The notes under the pieces: model-generated
What the model was told of the DNA's origin: nothing
What the model saw: the letters and a program-made list of their open reading frames with translations, nothing else
The model's database searches: none
Made by a program: the position numbers and the translations under genes
From: Lottia gigantea
Lineage: Eukaryota; Mollusca; Gastropoda; Lottiidae
Assembly (NCBI RefSeq): GCF_000327385.1
Contig: NW_008708400.1
Span: 4,986,385 to 5,050,384, forward strand
DNA: 64,000 nucleotides
Direction: 5' to 3'
In this document: positions 34,973 through 48,173 of the stretch, piece after piece
Layout of the letters: every line of letters begins with the position of its first letter
Numbering within the stretch: the stretch's first letter is position 1

Positions 34973-37900
34973 ATGGCTGACCCTGAAATATTACCAAATC
35001 TTGAGGACAGCCCAATCCAAGTTGGAACATCATTTGTAGAGTCAGGGCTAAATTTAGAACAAGATTCGGCCAACATCCCATCTGATCCAGAATCAAAGGT
35101 CAATGTTCCCGACAGTCAGGATGGATCAAGACCCACAACTCCCGACCCTGTCAACAAAACTGGTAAAATGCCTTCCGAAACTCGTATAAGTTCAAAGAAA
35201 GATGATCCAATTATGAAATCTTTATCTCCCGAACTACAGCAGGGATACCGAATTCTACGGGAGCTGATGTCCGATAATAACAAAGCTTTCAACTGGGCAT
35301 TTATGAATGCTGTGGACGATAGTCACTCTGATACATCCGATTATTATGATATTGTTGATAACCCTATGTGGTTAAAGAGAAGTAAGTATAATGCTACCGA
35401 CTCTAAACTAAATCCCATTCATCATTTTCACATTGAAATTTATGGCATACTGAATTTCATACAATAATATTGTGATTAAGCAGTTTGAAGGGAATTCCCA
35501 AGAAATAGATGGGGATGCCTTCTGTTACTATATTTATCCTTACCTGAGAGGTTGTTGATTACACTTCATAACACTAATTAAAGTGTGTTTGGAATCTGAT
35601 CAAGTAGCTAATTGTCTTAATCCACATCATGTTTATTTGGTGATATTGAAATTGGCCTACTCTACTGTAGCCTACTAGCTGTTTCTGCGCCTGATTTTTC
35701 TAATAGTGATGAAGACAGGCAATGCTATGCAATTAACAAGAGGTCTTTGGCATGCACTACCGGTAGCCTATAATGATAAATAAGTTAATTATCTCCTCTG
35801 AATGATTTGACGCTTTTTTTCTATGTCAGTCCTTCCTAATTGCATCCCTGACAAGAGGTTTAAAAATGTGAAAGTATATCTTGACCTATGTCGTCATCTT
35901 GATTCAACCCTAGGCATTCAGGTTAGCGAGCAAGCACTGAGTTAATACTTATTGCGGCATGGGTGTAGCCCCATATGCAAAGATAGAAATGTTTATTGAT
36001 TTACTTTTAGCTCATCAGTCCATTCATTCATTTATTATTTCAACCTTTCTTTCATTCCTTTATTCATTCATTCTTGTATTTTCAATTCATACTTTCAATC
36101 TTCCATTACAGTGAAAGAGAAGTTTGTTGATGGATTATATGAGAATATAACTCAGTTTGTTACGGATTTTCGTGTTATGTTAGAGAATTGTTACCGTTAT
36201 AATGGTCCTGATCATTTTATTTCTAAACGTGGACAGAGACTTGAGATGATGTTGGAACAGAAATTAGCTTTACTTTCAAGGTAAAACATACTGATATATT
36301 CATCTTCACAATGTCAAGCTATTTGCGTTTTCAGACTTTCTGTAGAGGCCTCTGATTGGCTGTATTCGCTACGTACAATCAAATCAAATCTTTTCATTTA
36401 CAAACTTCCATGATACAAGAAAGGTGACTATTGCAGTCAACATATAAGTGTGCAGTTTGTGATAGCTTGACATTGTGAAGATGAATGATATTGTGTTCTT
36501 TAATACTTGAAAACTACCCAAACTTAAAATGGATTGCTTGTGTTTTTGTTTTAAGTTCCTGAATGTGCACAAATACTTTTGCTTGACAATACAAGTTCTG
36601 TTTTTTATCATCTATCATTATCAAAAAAGAGGTGATAAATCTTACAAAAACAAACCATATTTTCTTGCAGGTTGTGCATGCTTTACTAGAACTAGTACCA
36701 GTAATAAGTCTTATGGTCATGTCAACAAATTATTATAACCTTTTGAAATATCATTTTGATACACAGGCTGTCTGGAATATTAAACTTTATTTATGTATTG
36801 TTTTCTATCTAATTCATATGATAATATGTGTTGATTATAGAGAGCTAAGAGAGAAAACAAGTGTTACAGCCACATCTGGTGGTAAAGTAGAAGAATCATT
36901 TTCCTCAGGTACAGTAACTAATTCCCTTATGATAAGCATAGTGTAAGATTAATATGATGCCAGAAACATATTGCCAAAAGAAATAGATTGATATATTTTA
37001 TTTTCTTTGTTGTAATCTGTAATAGGCAATAGCTGCTTCAAATTTGAGTAAAATTTTGGCCAAGTATGTAAAAAACTTTGTGGTATAATGAATGCTCCAA
37101 ATAAGCAGGATTAGCTATAGGCCCCTATAGATTTCTTGAGGGGACAAACCCAGGTGTAGAGTGGTATTAGGTTTTTACACAAGGGTATAAGCCCAATATT
37201 TACCAGTGGCACTAGCCAAAATGTGTAGTGGAACAGAGTCCGTCTGTCAGTCCATCTGTCTGTCCGTCCCTCCACAATTGCTCGTAGACACTCTACAAGA
37301 CACAATTCTTGATGTTTTTTGATGAAACTTGGAATGAGTGTTTGTTATCACCCAAGGATAAACCCTATTGAAAATCAGAAAAATCAAAATATAATTAGTA
37401 TGAGTTATTGCCCTTGCTATTGGAAACGCGTTCAATTTTTAGCTCGTAATCACTCAAAAAGGCACAATTGTTGACAGATTTTGATGAAACTTGATGTGAA
37501 TGTTTGTTATCACCCAAGGATGAACCCTATTGAAAATCAGAAGAATTGAAAAATATTTAGTATGAGTTCTGGAAAACGCTTTCAAATTTAGCTCTTAAAC
37601 ACTAAAAGACATGATTCTTACTGGATTTTGACAAAACTTGTTTCATTGTTCAGTCCTGCGCTGAAGATTGAATATTTGCCTTCTAGAGTTTTCACGAGCT
37701 AAAAATTGATCAATATTTTTCAGTATTGCCCTAAAGAGTTCAAAAGAAGTGTATGACTGAAGGTTGAATATTTCATACTGGTGATTGTTACTGTACTGCT
37801 AAATATTTTTATTCAAAATCAAAGCTGCCAGTGGGCGTATATTACCTTGCCTTGCAAGCTATCTTATTATGTTACAATGAGGAAAAAAAAATATATTTTA

Positions 37901-40900
37901 GATGATTTTCCTCTTTGTGTCAATATTCCAGGTGTCTCAAGTAATTATTCAATACTTTTATTATATATTTCACAGCAATGAGAAGAAGAGTAAAATCTAC
38001 ATATCAAAGAGACACTTCAGCTTTATTGAGTCAACTTCGTCAAGAGGAGGCTCAGCGAGATAAAGAAAGCCGACGGCAACAGATTTTAGATCGTAAGGCA
38101 GCAAACGAGGCCTTGATACAGGAACAAATTGAATGGGAGAATACATTATTACAAGAACCTATCAAATCGCAGATGTATCACTTGTGGGAGGTATATTATG
38201 AGTGTTTTTTTTTTGCCAGTTTCTCATCTTATATCAGTTTTTTGGTATAAGACTTGCTTACATGCAATCTCCAAAATTTAGTTCTAAGCTCATATAGCTT
38301 TATAATATTTGTTTTAATTCATTGTCTAATGTTTTTGAACTCAAATAATTTCAAAAAAATTTTTTATTTCAGTTACCACAAATAGGTCATTTTCTGTTTC
38401 TATGCCAAGATCCATTAAATGTTGGTGAAATTGCCCAGTTTGAATTAGAGCGAGGGTTTGCTATGCCAAGACAGAGTTCGTGTATTCAAGCTGTAATGTC
38501 TACACTCCTTAGTACACCTCATCAACGAACAAAGTATGTAGTTTATAATTTCAAGCAGATATAGTTCTGCATGTTTGCTTTACTAGCTTGATAGAGTTCA
38601 AATTCAGCTATCTGTATGACTTATCAAAATGAAAATCTGATATTCAAGTCTTCTCTCATGAAATAAAAATGACTACTCATACGATCTGTATGTCTAGGTT
38701 TTTTTTGGTTTTTTCTTTATTTTGTGAAAATCTATTGTAGATTGGGTAATACTGGTGTCATGCCCTATGCTGCATGGCATAATTTATTACATGGTAGATT
38801 AACTCAATGGTATAAGTGCCTTAGTGATAACGGTGGAGATGCCTATAAGGTATACAAAATAATTTTAAGTTTTATATTTTGTGATAGGGGTTGAAAGCTG
38901 ACACAAGTCTGACTCAGGAAAGAGTTGGCATTAGAATTTTTCTTACCTTGAAACCCACAGCACCTTATCACCTAGCCGATGGCAAGCTCACTTGCTACAG
39001 AAATATTCCTCTGTCACTTCATATTTTGTGTGTTCATGATAAACACAGTTTATATTTTTGTGCACTCACATGTGGTTAATATCTGCTTATTTGCCTAATT
39101 GGAACTATTTGGTTGGAACTCTGGATAGTGCATGATTGTTAGTCATGCAGTTGGAACAAGAAATCGTTTGCTCTTCGGGTTTTACATATTTAAGATAGAA
39201 AAGATGGATGAAAGTGAAAAGAGAGAGATTGTCCTTGATTTATGTCCTCCATTTCGTGACAAAATTTCCTCACTCTTCCAGCTGAAAAGTCGGTTGCAAA
39301 ACTCAATTCCTGAACCTTCATTGGCTGATTCTTGTTTATAACTGTATTTTCTTTATTTTTATTTATTTTAGACTAGTGCTAAATTAGGAATTGATTCTTT
39401 CTTCTTTGATGTTATTGGTAAGTTTGAATTGATGTTGGTCATCAAATATGAGAGTTAAAACTGGGCACTCTCTTACATATTTTCATAAACACTGCTAGGT
39501 GGTAGGGTTTTTTGTAAGCTTTTGTATATTTAAATACAATTTAGTTATATTTATTATTAGAAAATGAACAGACATATACATGCTCTAATTATATATTCTG
39601 AATAAATGAATGTATTATTTTCTCTAGGCAAGAAAAATCCATTAGATAAAAGGAAATTTCATGAACTGTCGTACTATCGTAGAATATGGATTGTTAAAAG
39701 TCTATGTGATAATTGTTTGGTAAGTATAAAGACCCACATCTCTGTTTTATAGTTGGCATGTGAATGAAATATTGATTTTATTTGATATTCTAAAATTTGT
39801 CTCAATTTCAATTCGATTAAGCACAACAATAAGTTTTTCTCATTCGGAATTGAATTTGGAGGTTGGAGGTGCCCAAAAAATCCTGATCTTAAGGTATTTT
39901 CCTCTTTTACCTGTATGTAGTTACGGTGAAATGTGCTTCAAATAAATTACTCTGATTATGACAACCTTGAAATAAGCTGAAAATTAGCTTCTTACTAAGC
40001 CTTTTCTTCACTTGCTTACCCATTTCAATTTTTTGGATTTTTGTTCCAGGAAACCCAAGAATCATTACGTGATGCAATAGAACGACAACCATTACCAGAA
40101 CAACATGAATATCTGATTGGTTATGATACTAAGGGTAATTCATATATACACTTCCCACAATTCTGTGGTGCCGACCTACGTATTTATAAACAGGAACCAT
40201 TCCCAGAACCAGATTTTAGTGAAGAAGAGGAGGTAACTTTAAATTTGTTATGTTTTTATTTTTTTTATTTTTACATATTTACAGAATTTAAACAACATAA
40301 AAGTCTGTTTAATGTTGGATGGTGTTCTGGGTGAATGTAAGGTAGAGTTATTTCCCCTGAATTATCATGTAATGTAATAATGTTTAAATAAATAATTCTT
40401 CTTTTTAGGAAGAAATACCACCTTCACCTAAAAAAAGTAAACTTGAAACTCCGTCCAAGAAATCCACGCCAGTCAATTCACGTCAAAGCAGCAGGGTATG
40501 TGTATTCAAATTACTTGGTGTCAGGTTTTGTGACTATCACACCATAAAAAAAATCTTGTCCATTGGGCAAGATTTAAATCCCATTCACTTTCATAAACTA
40601 TGATGTAAGAAGGCATACAAAGGTCTTAATAAATTGTCTAATTTCTTTCTTTTTAGAACCAGACACCTGAGTCAGCCAATTTAAGAAGGTCACGTAGAGG
40701 ACAAAGTGAAGAAAGCTGTAATTCAAATAACAATAGTTCAGTGAAATCATCAGCATCAAAACGTAACCTTAGTAATTTTGACGATACAAGTAATGATAGT
40801 ACCTCCTTCCCTGTTTCTTTCTTAGGACATCGTGCAAGGGCCACTCGTGCTTCATGTAGGACACCTTTGTTTCTAGATGAAACTAGTAATGACAGTACAA

Positions 40901-43900
40901 CACCCTCTATGACCAACTCACGGAAGAAAAGAACAAATGGAAGACGGAAACGCTCCAGACGCCTTGTGGAAACTGTAAATGATAATGATTCAGTGACAGA
41001 AAGTGACTTTATGGATGAGAGCACCTGCTCAAGTCTAACCGAATGTGCCATTGATGATCGTCTAAGTGAGGATCGTGAATCTATCAAATCAGGTGCTGAG
41101 AAAATTAGCCCTGATAGTTCTTTGAATGATTCCCAAATTAGCAAAAGTCAAAATGCCCAAAATAGCGCTCCAACAAAAGACAATGACAGTTCCCAAAGTG
41201 CTACAGATTGTGTCCATCAAATAGTTCCTGATTCAAACTTGGTGAACACTGAAAATAAAGACACTCTTGATCATTCCAAACAAGACCCAACTGTTGACAG
41301 ATCTTCTGGGCAAACAGATACATCTAAATCTCCAAGTAGTGATATTGATAAGCATAATATTCCAAACAATGCGGAAAAAGTGAACAATGATTTAGACAAT
41401 TCTCAAAGAGAAGTTTCACCTGCAGTTAAAGATATGATGCAAAAAAAGGCAGTTAGTGACAATGTAGGACTGGATAACTGTAAAACAATGGAGTCCCAAT
41501 CATCCAGTTATACAAGCTGTGATATGAATGAGAATCATAATAAGGATTTGTCGTTGGAAACAGTTTCCAGAAATTCTAAGTCTCAAACAGAAACTCGAAT
41601 GGAAGATGTAAAGTTTTCTCTGGGTTCTATGGTGCCTGCAGAAACCTCAAAGTCTCAGAAGTCACTGCAGTCAGAAGGGTTGGAAACTGGAGTCAATAAT
41701 GAAGATCACTTATCTCAGGATCCTGTTCAGGAAATAGGGCAAGCTGAACAAAAGGATAAAGGGCATATAACTCAATGTATTGGAGAAGAGAAGACAGCAG
41801 AAGTTAAGACTGATACAAAAAGTGAAGCAGATCCTGCACAAAAATTGACTTCAGAATTGAAGAGTGAGGTGAAGATTGAAAGGGAAGATCAGCAACCAGA
41901 AATATCAAGTTTGAAAGAGGAAGTATGTCAGGAGTCATTTAGAAATGAAGTTCAGTTAACTGACACTTATCAGAAGCCAGAAGTGATAAGTGAAGTGAAA
42001 AAGGAACCAAAAGATTTTAAGGAAGAATTCAAGATGGAGTCTGATACTGAGATGAAATTGGATCAGCAAGATGTGAAAAAGGAACCAAAAGATATTCAGG
42101 AAGAATTCAAGATTGAAAATAATTCTGAGGTTAGAGGGGATCAGCAAGGTGTAAAAAAGGAACCAGATTATATTAAAGAAGAATTCAAGATGGAGACTGA
42201 TGCTGAGGTGAAAAAGGAAAATGATATCAAAAAGGAGGAAGAAATTGAAGAAGAATCTGAAGAAGAATTGGTAAGTTGATTCAATTGATTAATATTTGAG
42301 GACTATAAATAACATCAATCTGTATATATGCTACTTGACAACGTGTTGTTTTTTGCTATTAGCAGATTTAGTAAACTTAGTTAGTAAATAGGTGCAATTT
42401 TAAGCATTCTCCTTTGCTTACATTACATGATCAAAACCAATAAAGTATACATCTTTTATCTTTTTTTTTCACAGGAGCCAGAACTAGGATCATTTAAGAT
42501 GATTTGTGATAATGTGGATGATTTGAGAAAACTGGTTGATAAGTTTGCTGAACAAGAACCCATTGTCATCAAGAGAGGAAACAAAGAAAAGGTAAGCAAC
42601 TGTCCGTCTGTGACTGTGCTTGATTATTTACTTCACTTTGCATTTTTGATTTTCAGTTACGTGAATGTTTGCTCATTTTCCCATTTTCTTAGGCTACCCT
42701 TTAATTCCAATTTTTATACGCCCACATGAAATGTTGAGCGTACTTTGCCGTCACCCATGTCCATCCGTCGGTCCGTTCGTCCGTCCGTCCGTCCATCCGT
42801 CCACAATTGCTCATAAACACTCTACAAGTCACAATTCTGACGAAACTTGCTGAAATCGTTTATTATCACCCAAGGATGAAGCCTATCGAAAATCGATAAA
42901 ATCGAAAAATATTTAATATGAGTTTTTGCCGTTGTTCTTCGAATTTTAGCTTGTAAACACTCTACGAGTCACAATTCTTTACAGATTTTGACAAAATTTG
43001 CTGAAATTGTTTATTATCACCCAAGGATGGATGAACCCTATTGGAAATCGATAAATCGAAAAATATTTTATATGAATTATTGCCCTTGTTCTTCAAAATG
43101 CGTTCAATTTTAAATTGTAAACACTCTAGAAGGGACAATAATTGACAGATTTTGATGAAACTTGGTGTAAATGTTCATAATCACTTAAGGATGAACCCTG
43201 TTGAAAATCAGAAGAATTGAAAAATATTTAGTGTGAGTTATTTAGTTTAGTACTGCTGAATATTTTTATTCAAAATCAAAGCTGCCAGTGGGCGTATATT
43301 ACCTTGCCTGACAAGCTATGTTTTAATATTCAGATATCTATGCAGTATTTATATTGGAAAACATATTCTGATCTTTCAGGTTGTACAACCAGCAGCTAGA
43401 AAGAAGTGTATTGTAGAATTACATGAACGGCTAGCATTCCTGCTGTCTGAACTGGAACCTTGGGAATCAAAACTGAATGCTGCCATGAGAAAAGCCAGAG
43501 TTAAAATTCGGAAGGAATTTGAAGAATATGAAGAAGTTGTTGCTGAGGTATCAAATTAAACATTTACTTACACTGTACTCAAGTTGATTTCTATAATATT
43601 CTGCTTTTTTGATGTTGATCTTGATTCCATGAGGCGTAGAAATGTCATATTCATGTTAGAAGTTAATGGTAATCTAACAGTCATTATGTAACAAATTGAT
43701 ATACTTGTCCTCAACGAATCATTTATTTGCAAGTTACAGGGCCCCATTATCATAAGTGTGGGCAATATCTATATGTAAATGTTTTTGAAAAACAGGACCT
43801 GGGATTTTAATGGTCAATTTCTTTTAGAAATGGGAAGAATCAGAAAGTAGAACTAATACTGATGTGTCTGAAAATGAAGAAAATGAAGCTGAAGAATCAC

Positions 43901-46900
43901 CTGCTAAAAGATCTGACCAAAAATCCAAAACAGGAGAGTTGGATATCAAAGAAGAACCAACTGATATAGCAGATGATGATATTGAATATAGTTCCAGAGG
44001 TAGATTGAGAAAACGAAGAGTCATTCCTAACAACAGTGAGGAGTCTCTGTTGAAGAAGAAAAAGGTCATTAAGAAAGAAGAACCAGCTATTACTACTCAT
44101 GTCCCAAATATCTTACATAGGCAGACTCCAGGTAAGACCAGATAAATCATCTTTCTCTACTTTGTACTGACAATCCAGGAATAGGACTCGAGGACATGCT
44201 AGTAGACAGGATCATGTGTACCATAATCTATCACATTTTATAGAACCATTTTCATTAAATTTACTTATTGTTCTTTTTCTTTTCAGTGACAATTGGTGAA
44301 CAAGTAGCTTCTCAATCACTTACAATACAGTCAACATCCTTGGGTCATACTATAGCCATACGTCCATCTTTAACAAACCAGCCACAGTCAGCTAGTCAGC
44401 TCTTACGATTATCAGTTGCCAACCAGAAGATGGATGCCAATTATTCCAATATGAGACAGCAAGCACCAGTGTCCTTAGTCAAACAGTCCTCTCATCCTGT
44501 GATACAACAACTCTTAGCCAAACAATCCATTCAACCACAGTCCCTAGTCAATACATCAAAACAATTAAACCAGAAAGTTGCTCCTAATACATCTCAACCA
44601 TCAAAAATTCATTACGTGATTACAAATCAACCACAAGCTACACCTGCAACACCTCAGGGTAAACCACAAGTGACCAGTTTATCTGCTTTGCCTGCTGGTC
44701 TTCTGCAGCAACTCATCAAAAACCAAGCAGTCAAGATCCAGAAGAATATCAAAGGAGAGACACAATTGGTATTAGCTGCTCCTTTACAGATATCCAACGC
44801 AAAGAAACCTGATTCTCAAAGTACCCAAGGGCCTTTAGTGATCACACCAACAGTAGCTTCTTTAACTCCTGTGGTTTCTACGGTATCACCACAAAAACCA
44901 TTTGTTGTTCAAACTCAGAATGTATTACAAATGGCTTCATTAGGGCAGGTCACCCTTGCAACAACCATGCCTTGTCTATCTGTTCAAAACCAAATAACTC
45001 CACCTTCTTTGTCTCCTAATATGCCTCAAACTGTGATTTCACTTACATCTCCATCAAAACCTGTAGGACCAAAATATGCCACAAATGTTACTGTGAAGAC
45101 ATTGCTGGAAAACAGAGCTGCTTTGAAATCCGATGCAACAGGACCTGGAACTGAAACATCAACTAATGTAATTACCACAGTTCACTCAACGGCATGTACA
45201 GTTTCATCTGTGGATCCATTAGAAGCTGCCCCTCAATCCAATACAGAAATCACAGGTGCAAGGAAAGTTATTGCCAAATTACTTCAAGTTCCTGTTGAAC
45301 TACCAGAATCCATTACTTCATCTCCAAGCTCCATCAGTACCTCTCTACCAACTGTAAATATCAAAGTCCCACCTCCGGTAACCTTGCCCTTAATTCAACC
45401 ACGAAAAAACATCACCAAAACAGTTCAAATGATCAATGCACCAATTCCAGTGACCACAAAATCAAAAACACATTTGGACTCAGCCGTTTTAAGTTCTAAT
45501 ATGACTACATTGAAACCTTTTACAAATTTAACAAGTGCTTCTACTGGTCAGGCAGGTGTTTTTACAAAACCAGGAACTGTTCTCCAGAACAAAACTCCTG
45601 AAACCAATACCATTCTTCTACAAGGACAAAACAAGGGGGTTGTACCACAGAATCTAGCAGCGGGATCCCCTAATTTCATTCAAGGCATTTTAACACCACA
45701 AGGTTTACAAATTCCTAGTAACCTGCTTTCAAATTCTGGTGGATCCTTCATACTTCAGATGCCTAAATCAACCACAGCTACTGTTGGGTCATCATTGAAT
45801 GTAAACAATGTTACACAGCCTGCCAACTTGCAGCGATTTGCTAGTGTTCAAATGGCAACCAGACCAACTACTACTACAACAGTTACGGCTGTAGGAAACC
45901 AAGTTGGTATTCGTCAACCTGCAAGCTATTTCATCTTACAGCAACCTACCCAAGAAGGCCAGAAAGTACAATTGCAAAAGGTCCAGAACCAACCAGTGTT
46001 AGGAACAGGACCAGCTGTCACATTAAGCCAACCAGCATTAACACCAGGTTCTACGGCAGTGCAGCTGAAGACTTTACAAGGACAACCGGTAGCCGTTTCA
46101 AAACCCACCAATTTCATTATCTCCCAAAATGTCAATCAAGGGAACGCGGCGACCATGCAAGCATCTAATTTAGTAAGACAACTTGCCGACCAACAAAAAC
46201 TTCAAGTTCCTGTTGGACAAAAGGCTGTCGGTTTACAGGTTATTGGGCAACCTGGAACAGCCCAATTACCACAAAACTTTGTTGGACTACAAGGTATCCT
46301 ACCATCCGGCCAGGTTGTCCAGCTTCAAACCAAGCCTGGAAATGTAGCAGTTCAGCAAGGATCCCAAGTAAATGTACCAAATGTTCAGACAGTGCAATTG
46401 CAGGGAGCTCTTCTTAAAAGTCCAAACCAGCACGGAGTTCAGCAAAACTCTACCGTGACCTCAGTAGCTTCGCCAATAAACAAGGCTACTGGTCAGTACT
46501 TACCACAGGGAAAGTCCCCAGCTCAAGCCAATCCAGTATTGATGACACAAAATACTCCAAATCATGTAGTTCGTCTACAAACAGTAAGCCAACAGATTCT
46601 TCAACAGCTTCAGGTTTCCCCTGGACAAAGGCAGGTGAGACCAGTTATTCAAACGCCCAATGCATCGTCTCAACTTCAATTCCATTTAAATGTAGCGGGA
46701 AATAAAGTTGGTTTGTCACCAGCTACCAGATTTGTAACCAAACCACCAGCAGTAACAAGTTCATCGCCTTCATCGAGTAAGTTACCAGTTTCCATACATA
46801 TGCCATTGAGCGTGACCATTCCAAACAGCGGTGTCGGACAGTTGACACCTAGTCAAAGACACCAGATCCAAACTATTACCCATCCCGCTTCGACTAACAT

Positions 46901-48173
46901 AATATCACCCCGTTTTGTAACGCCGGTAAAAGGTATTACGGCAAATCCGGGTATGATTCAAAACCCAGCCTCATCCCAAACTGCAAGTGGATCTATCAAC
47001 AAGTCAATACCAGTAGTATCCAATTCCAAGACTTTTGTTTCTTTAAACACAGCGCCTGAAGTTTCGACAAGTGTGACCCAGTCCGCTGTTGAATCAATAA
47101 ACACCATAGTATCAGCAACACCTACCAAAATTGTGGAAAATGACCCGAAACCACATGTGATATGGCCAAGCGAGAAAACTGACCATAAGCGGATGAATGT
47201 TGGTACCAAGATTCTACAGCTGACGGAATCTGATTTGTCGCCTCAAGCGACTGATGCTTCAAAATCTATCACAACCCAAGGATTGGATGTTACCAGTATT
47301 GGTCCTTGCGAAAAAATCAATTTGGAATCTCCTGAAAAGCAAAAGCTTCTTCTGTATAACATCGGTGGACAGTTGATGACCGCACAAGGGATACCCGTGA
47401 CGGTGGACCATGGTGTTTTGAAGATAGTCCCTCAAGCTACAATACAGATTGGTAACCAGACCCTTACTGTACGTGCCCCAGGTCAATCTAGCGACCCTAG
47501 CCAGATACCAGTCACGATGAGTGGAAAGACTACGTTTGCTTCATTGTTGTCTCAACAGTCGGGCGCGAACACGGGTGAGCAGGCTGTACCCACTGGTGTA
47601 ACACCGACTTCGACTACGCCATCGACTGACGACCAACCTGTGTCAGCAAGCGTATCAAAGGGTACTTTGGCGACATTCCCATACAGTTTCAGCTCCCAAG
47701 CAATGATCACGTCGCCTGCAATTCCTTTAAGTACACAACTTCCGCCGTCGATCTACCGGATGAATCAAGAAATGAGCGCGAAAGATGAGGGTGGAAATTC
47801 ATCGATAGCGTCTTCGTCGTTGCATGACACAAAACCGAAACTAGAAATCAAATATGAATCTGCCGTAGACTATCAGACAGATGCTTCTCGTGGAGGATCT
47901 GATGTCAATATCTCAAATGTGCACGTGTTGAAAAGCGTGGACAGTGGTGTTGCTTCAGACATCAAAAAGACCCAACCCGTCATAGAGCAAACTGTGGACA
48001 ATCATTCTGGTGCTATTAATATCACCGAGAATCAAGTTTCTAACGGCACTGACAGTGTTGCAAATAAGGTTGAACAAGGAACATTGAACACTGTCCAGAG
48101 TCCCGAAAAAGAAGCTGCCAAGAACCTGTTAGCGTTGGCAAACCAAGCCCTTCTTTCTATGCAGCCACGATAA
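34973..48173 (+). CDS. BRD10: Bromodomain protein, BRD10 (KIAA2026)-like
   Basis: Fifteen exons join in frame to 2,542 residues: 34973-35381, 36112-36280, 36841-36908, 37976-38190, 38373-38533, 38741-38849, 39372-39417, 39628-39719, 40050-40232, 40409-40495, 40657-42270, 42475-42591, 43380-43547, 43828-44131 and 44287-48173. Residues about 84-192 form a bromodomain with DYYDIVDNPMWLK and ENCYRYNG, whose Asn is the acetyl-lysine contact. A charged helix follows. Residues about 285-480 (PQIGHFLFLC, YYRRIWIVKSLCDNCL, YLIGYDTKGNSYIHF) resemble DDT and WHIM modules of chromatin remodeller subunits; this is an inference. Exon 11 is acidic and low-complexity with three 26-residue repeats. The last exon is Gln/Thr/Val-rich without clear domains. 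In-frame TTG at 34919 precedes the ATG chosen. A nuclear chromatin role is likely; the BRD10 name rests on recalled architecture. Confidence 0.8.
35825..35965 (-). mobile_element. SINE-like copy in first intron of the bromodomain gene
   Basis: CATCCCTGACAAGAGG, TATCTTGACCTATG and GGTTAGCGAGCAAGC occur in the same order and orientation as in 61148-61245, and the segment ends with TATTGCGGCAT where the fuller copy has CCGCGGCG. It is a diverged partial copy of the same element. Confidence 0.6.
37180..37862. mobile_element. GTCC-type interspersed element, copy 1 in bromodomain gene
   Basis: The left part holds runs of GTCC/GTCTGTC (about 37240-37270). It is followed by about 150-bp internal repeats with ACTCTACAAGACACAATTCT, TTTTGATGAAACTTG, ATCACCCAAGGAT and AACCCTATTGAAAATCAG. 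The right end, from TACTGCTAAATATTTTTATT to GTGGGCGTATATTACCTTGC, is nearly identical to 43253-43310. The left boundary is eroded and approximate. Non-coding; sits in the intron between exons 3 and 4. Confidence 0.75.
41995..42228 (+). repeat. BRD10: Three 78-bp in-frame repeats with VKKEP
   Basis: VKKEP starts at 41995, 42073 and 42151, exactly 78 bp apart (residues about 960, 986 and 1012). Each repeat continues as EEFKME or EEFKIE and ends in an acidic/Gln stretch. VKKE matches the sumoylation consensus (hydrophobic-K-x-E). Confidence 0.85.
42715..43298. mobile_element. GTCC-type interspersed element, copy 2, with 11-bp TIR
   Basis: TATACGCCCAC (42715-42725) and GTGGGCGTATA (43288-43298) are perfect inverted repeats bounding 584 bp. 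Near the left end is a tract of GTCCGTCC repeats, followed by ACTCTACAAGTCACAATTCT and tandem copies of the roughly 150-bp internal unit. It is non-coding and lies in the intron between exons 12 and 13. A non-autonomous DNA element is the simplest reading. Confidence 0.75.

Noticed and set aside
40653-41144. 163-codon frame on the minus strand
   Set aside because: It is the antisense shadow of exon 11 of the bromodomain gene and has no splice or motif support.
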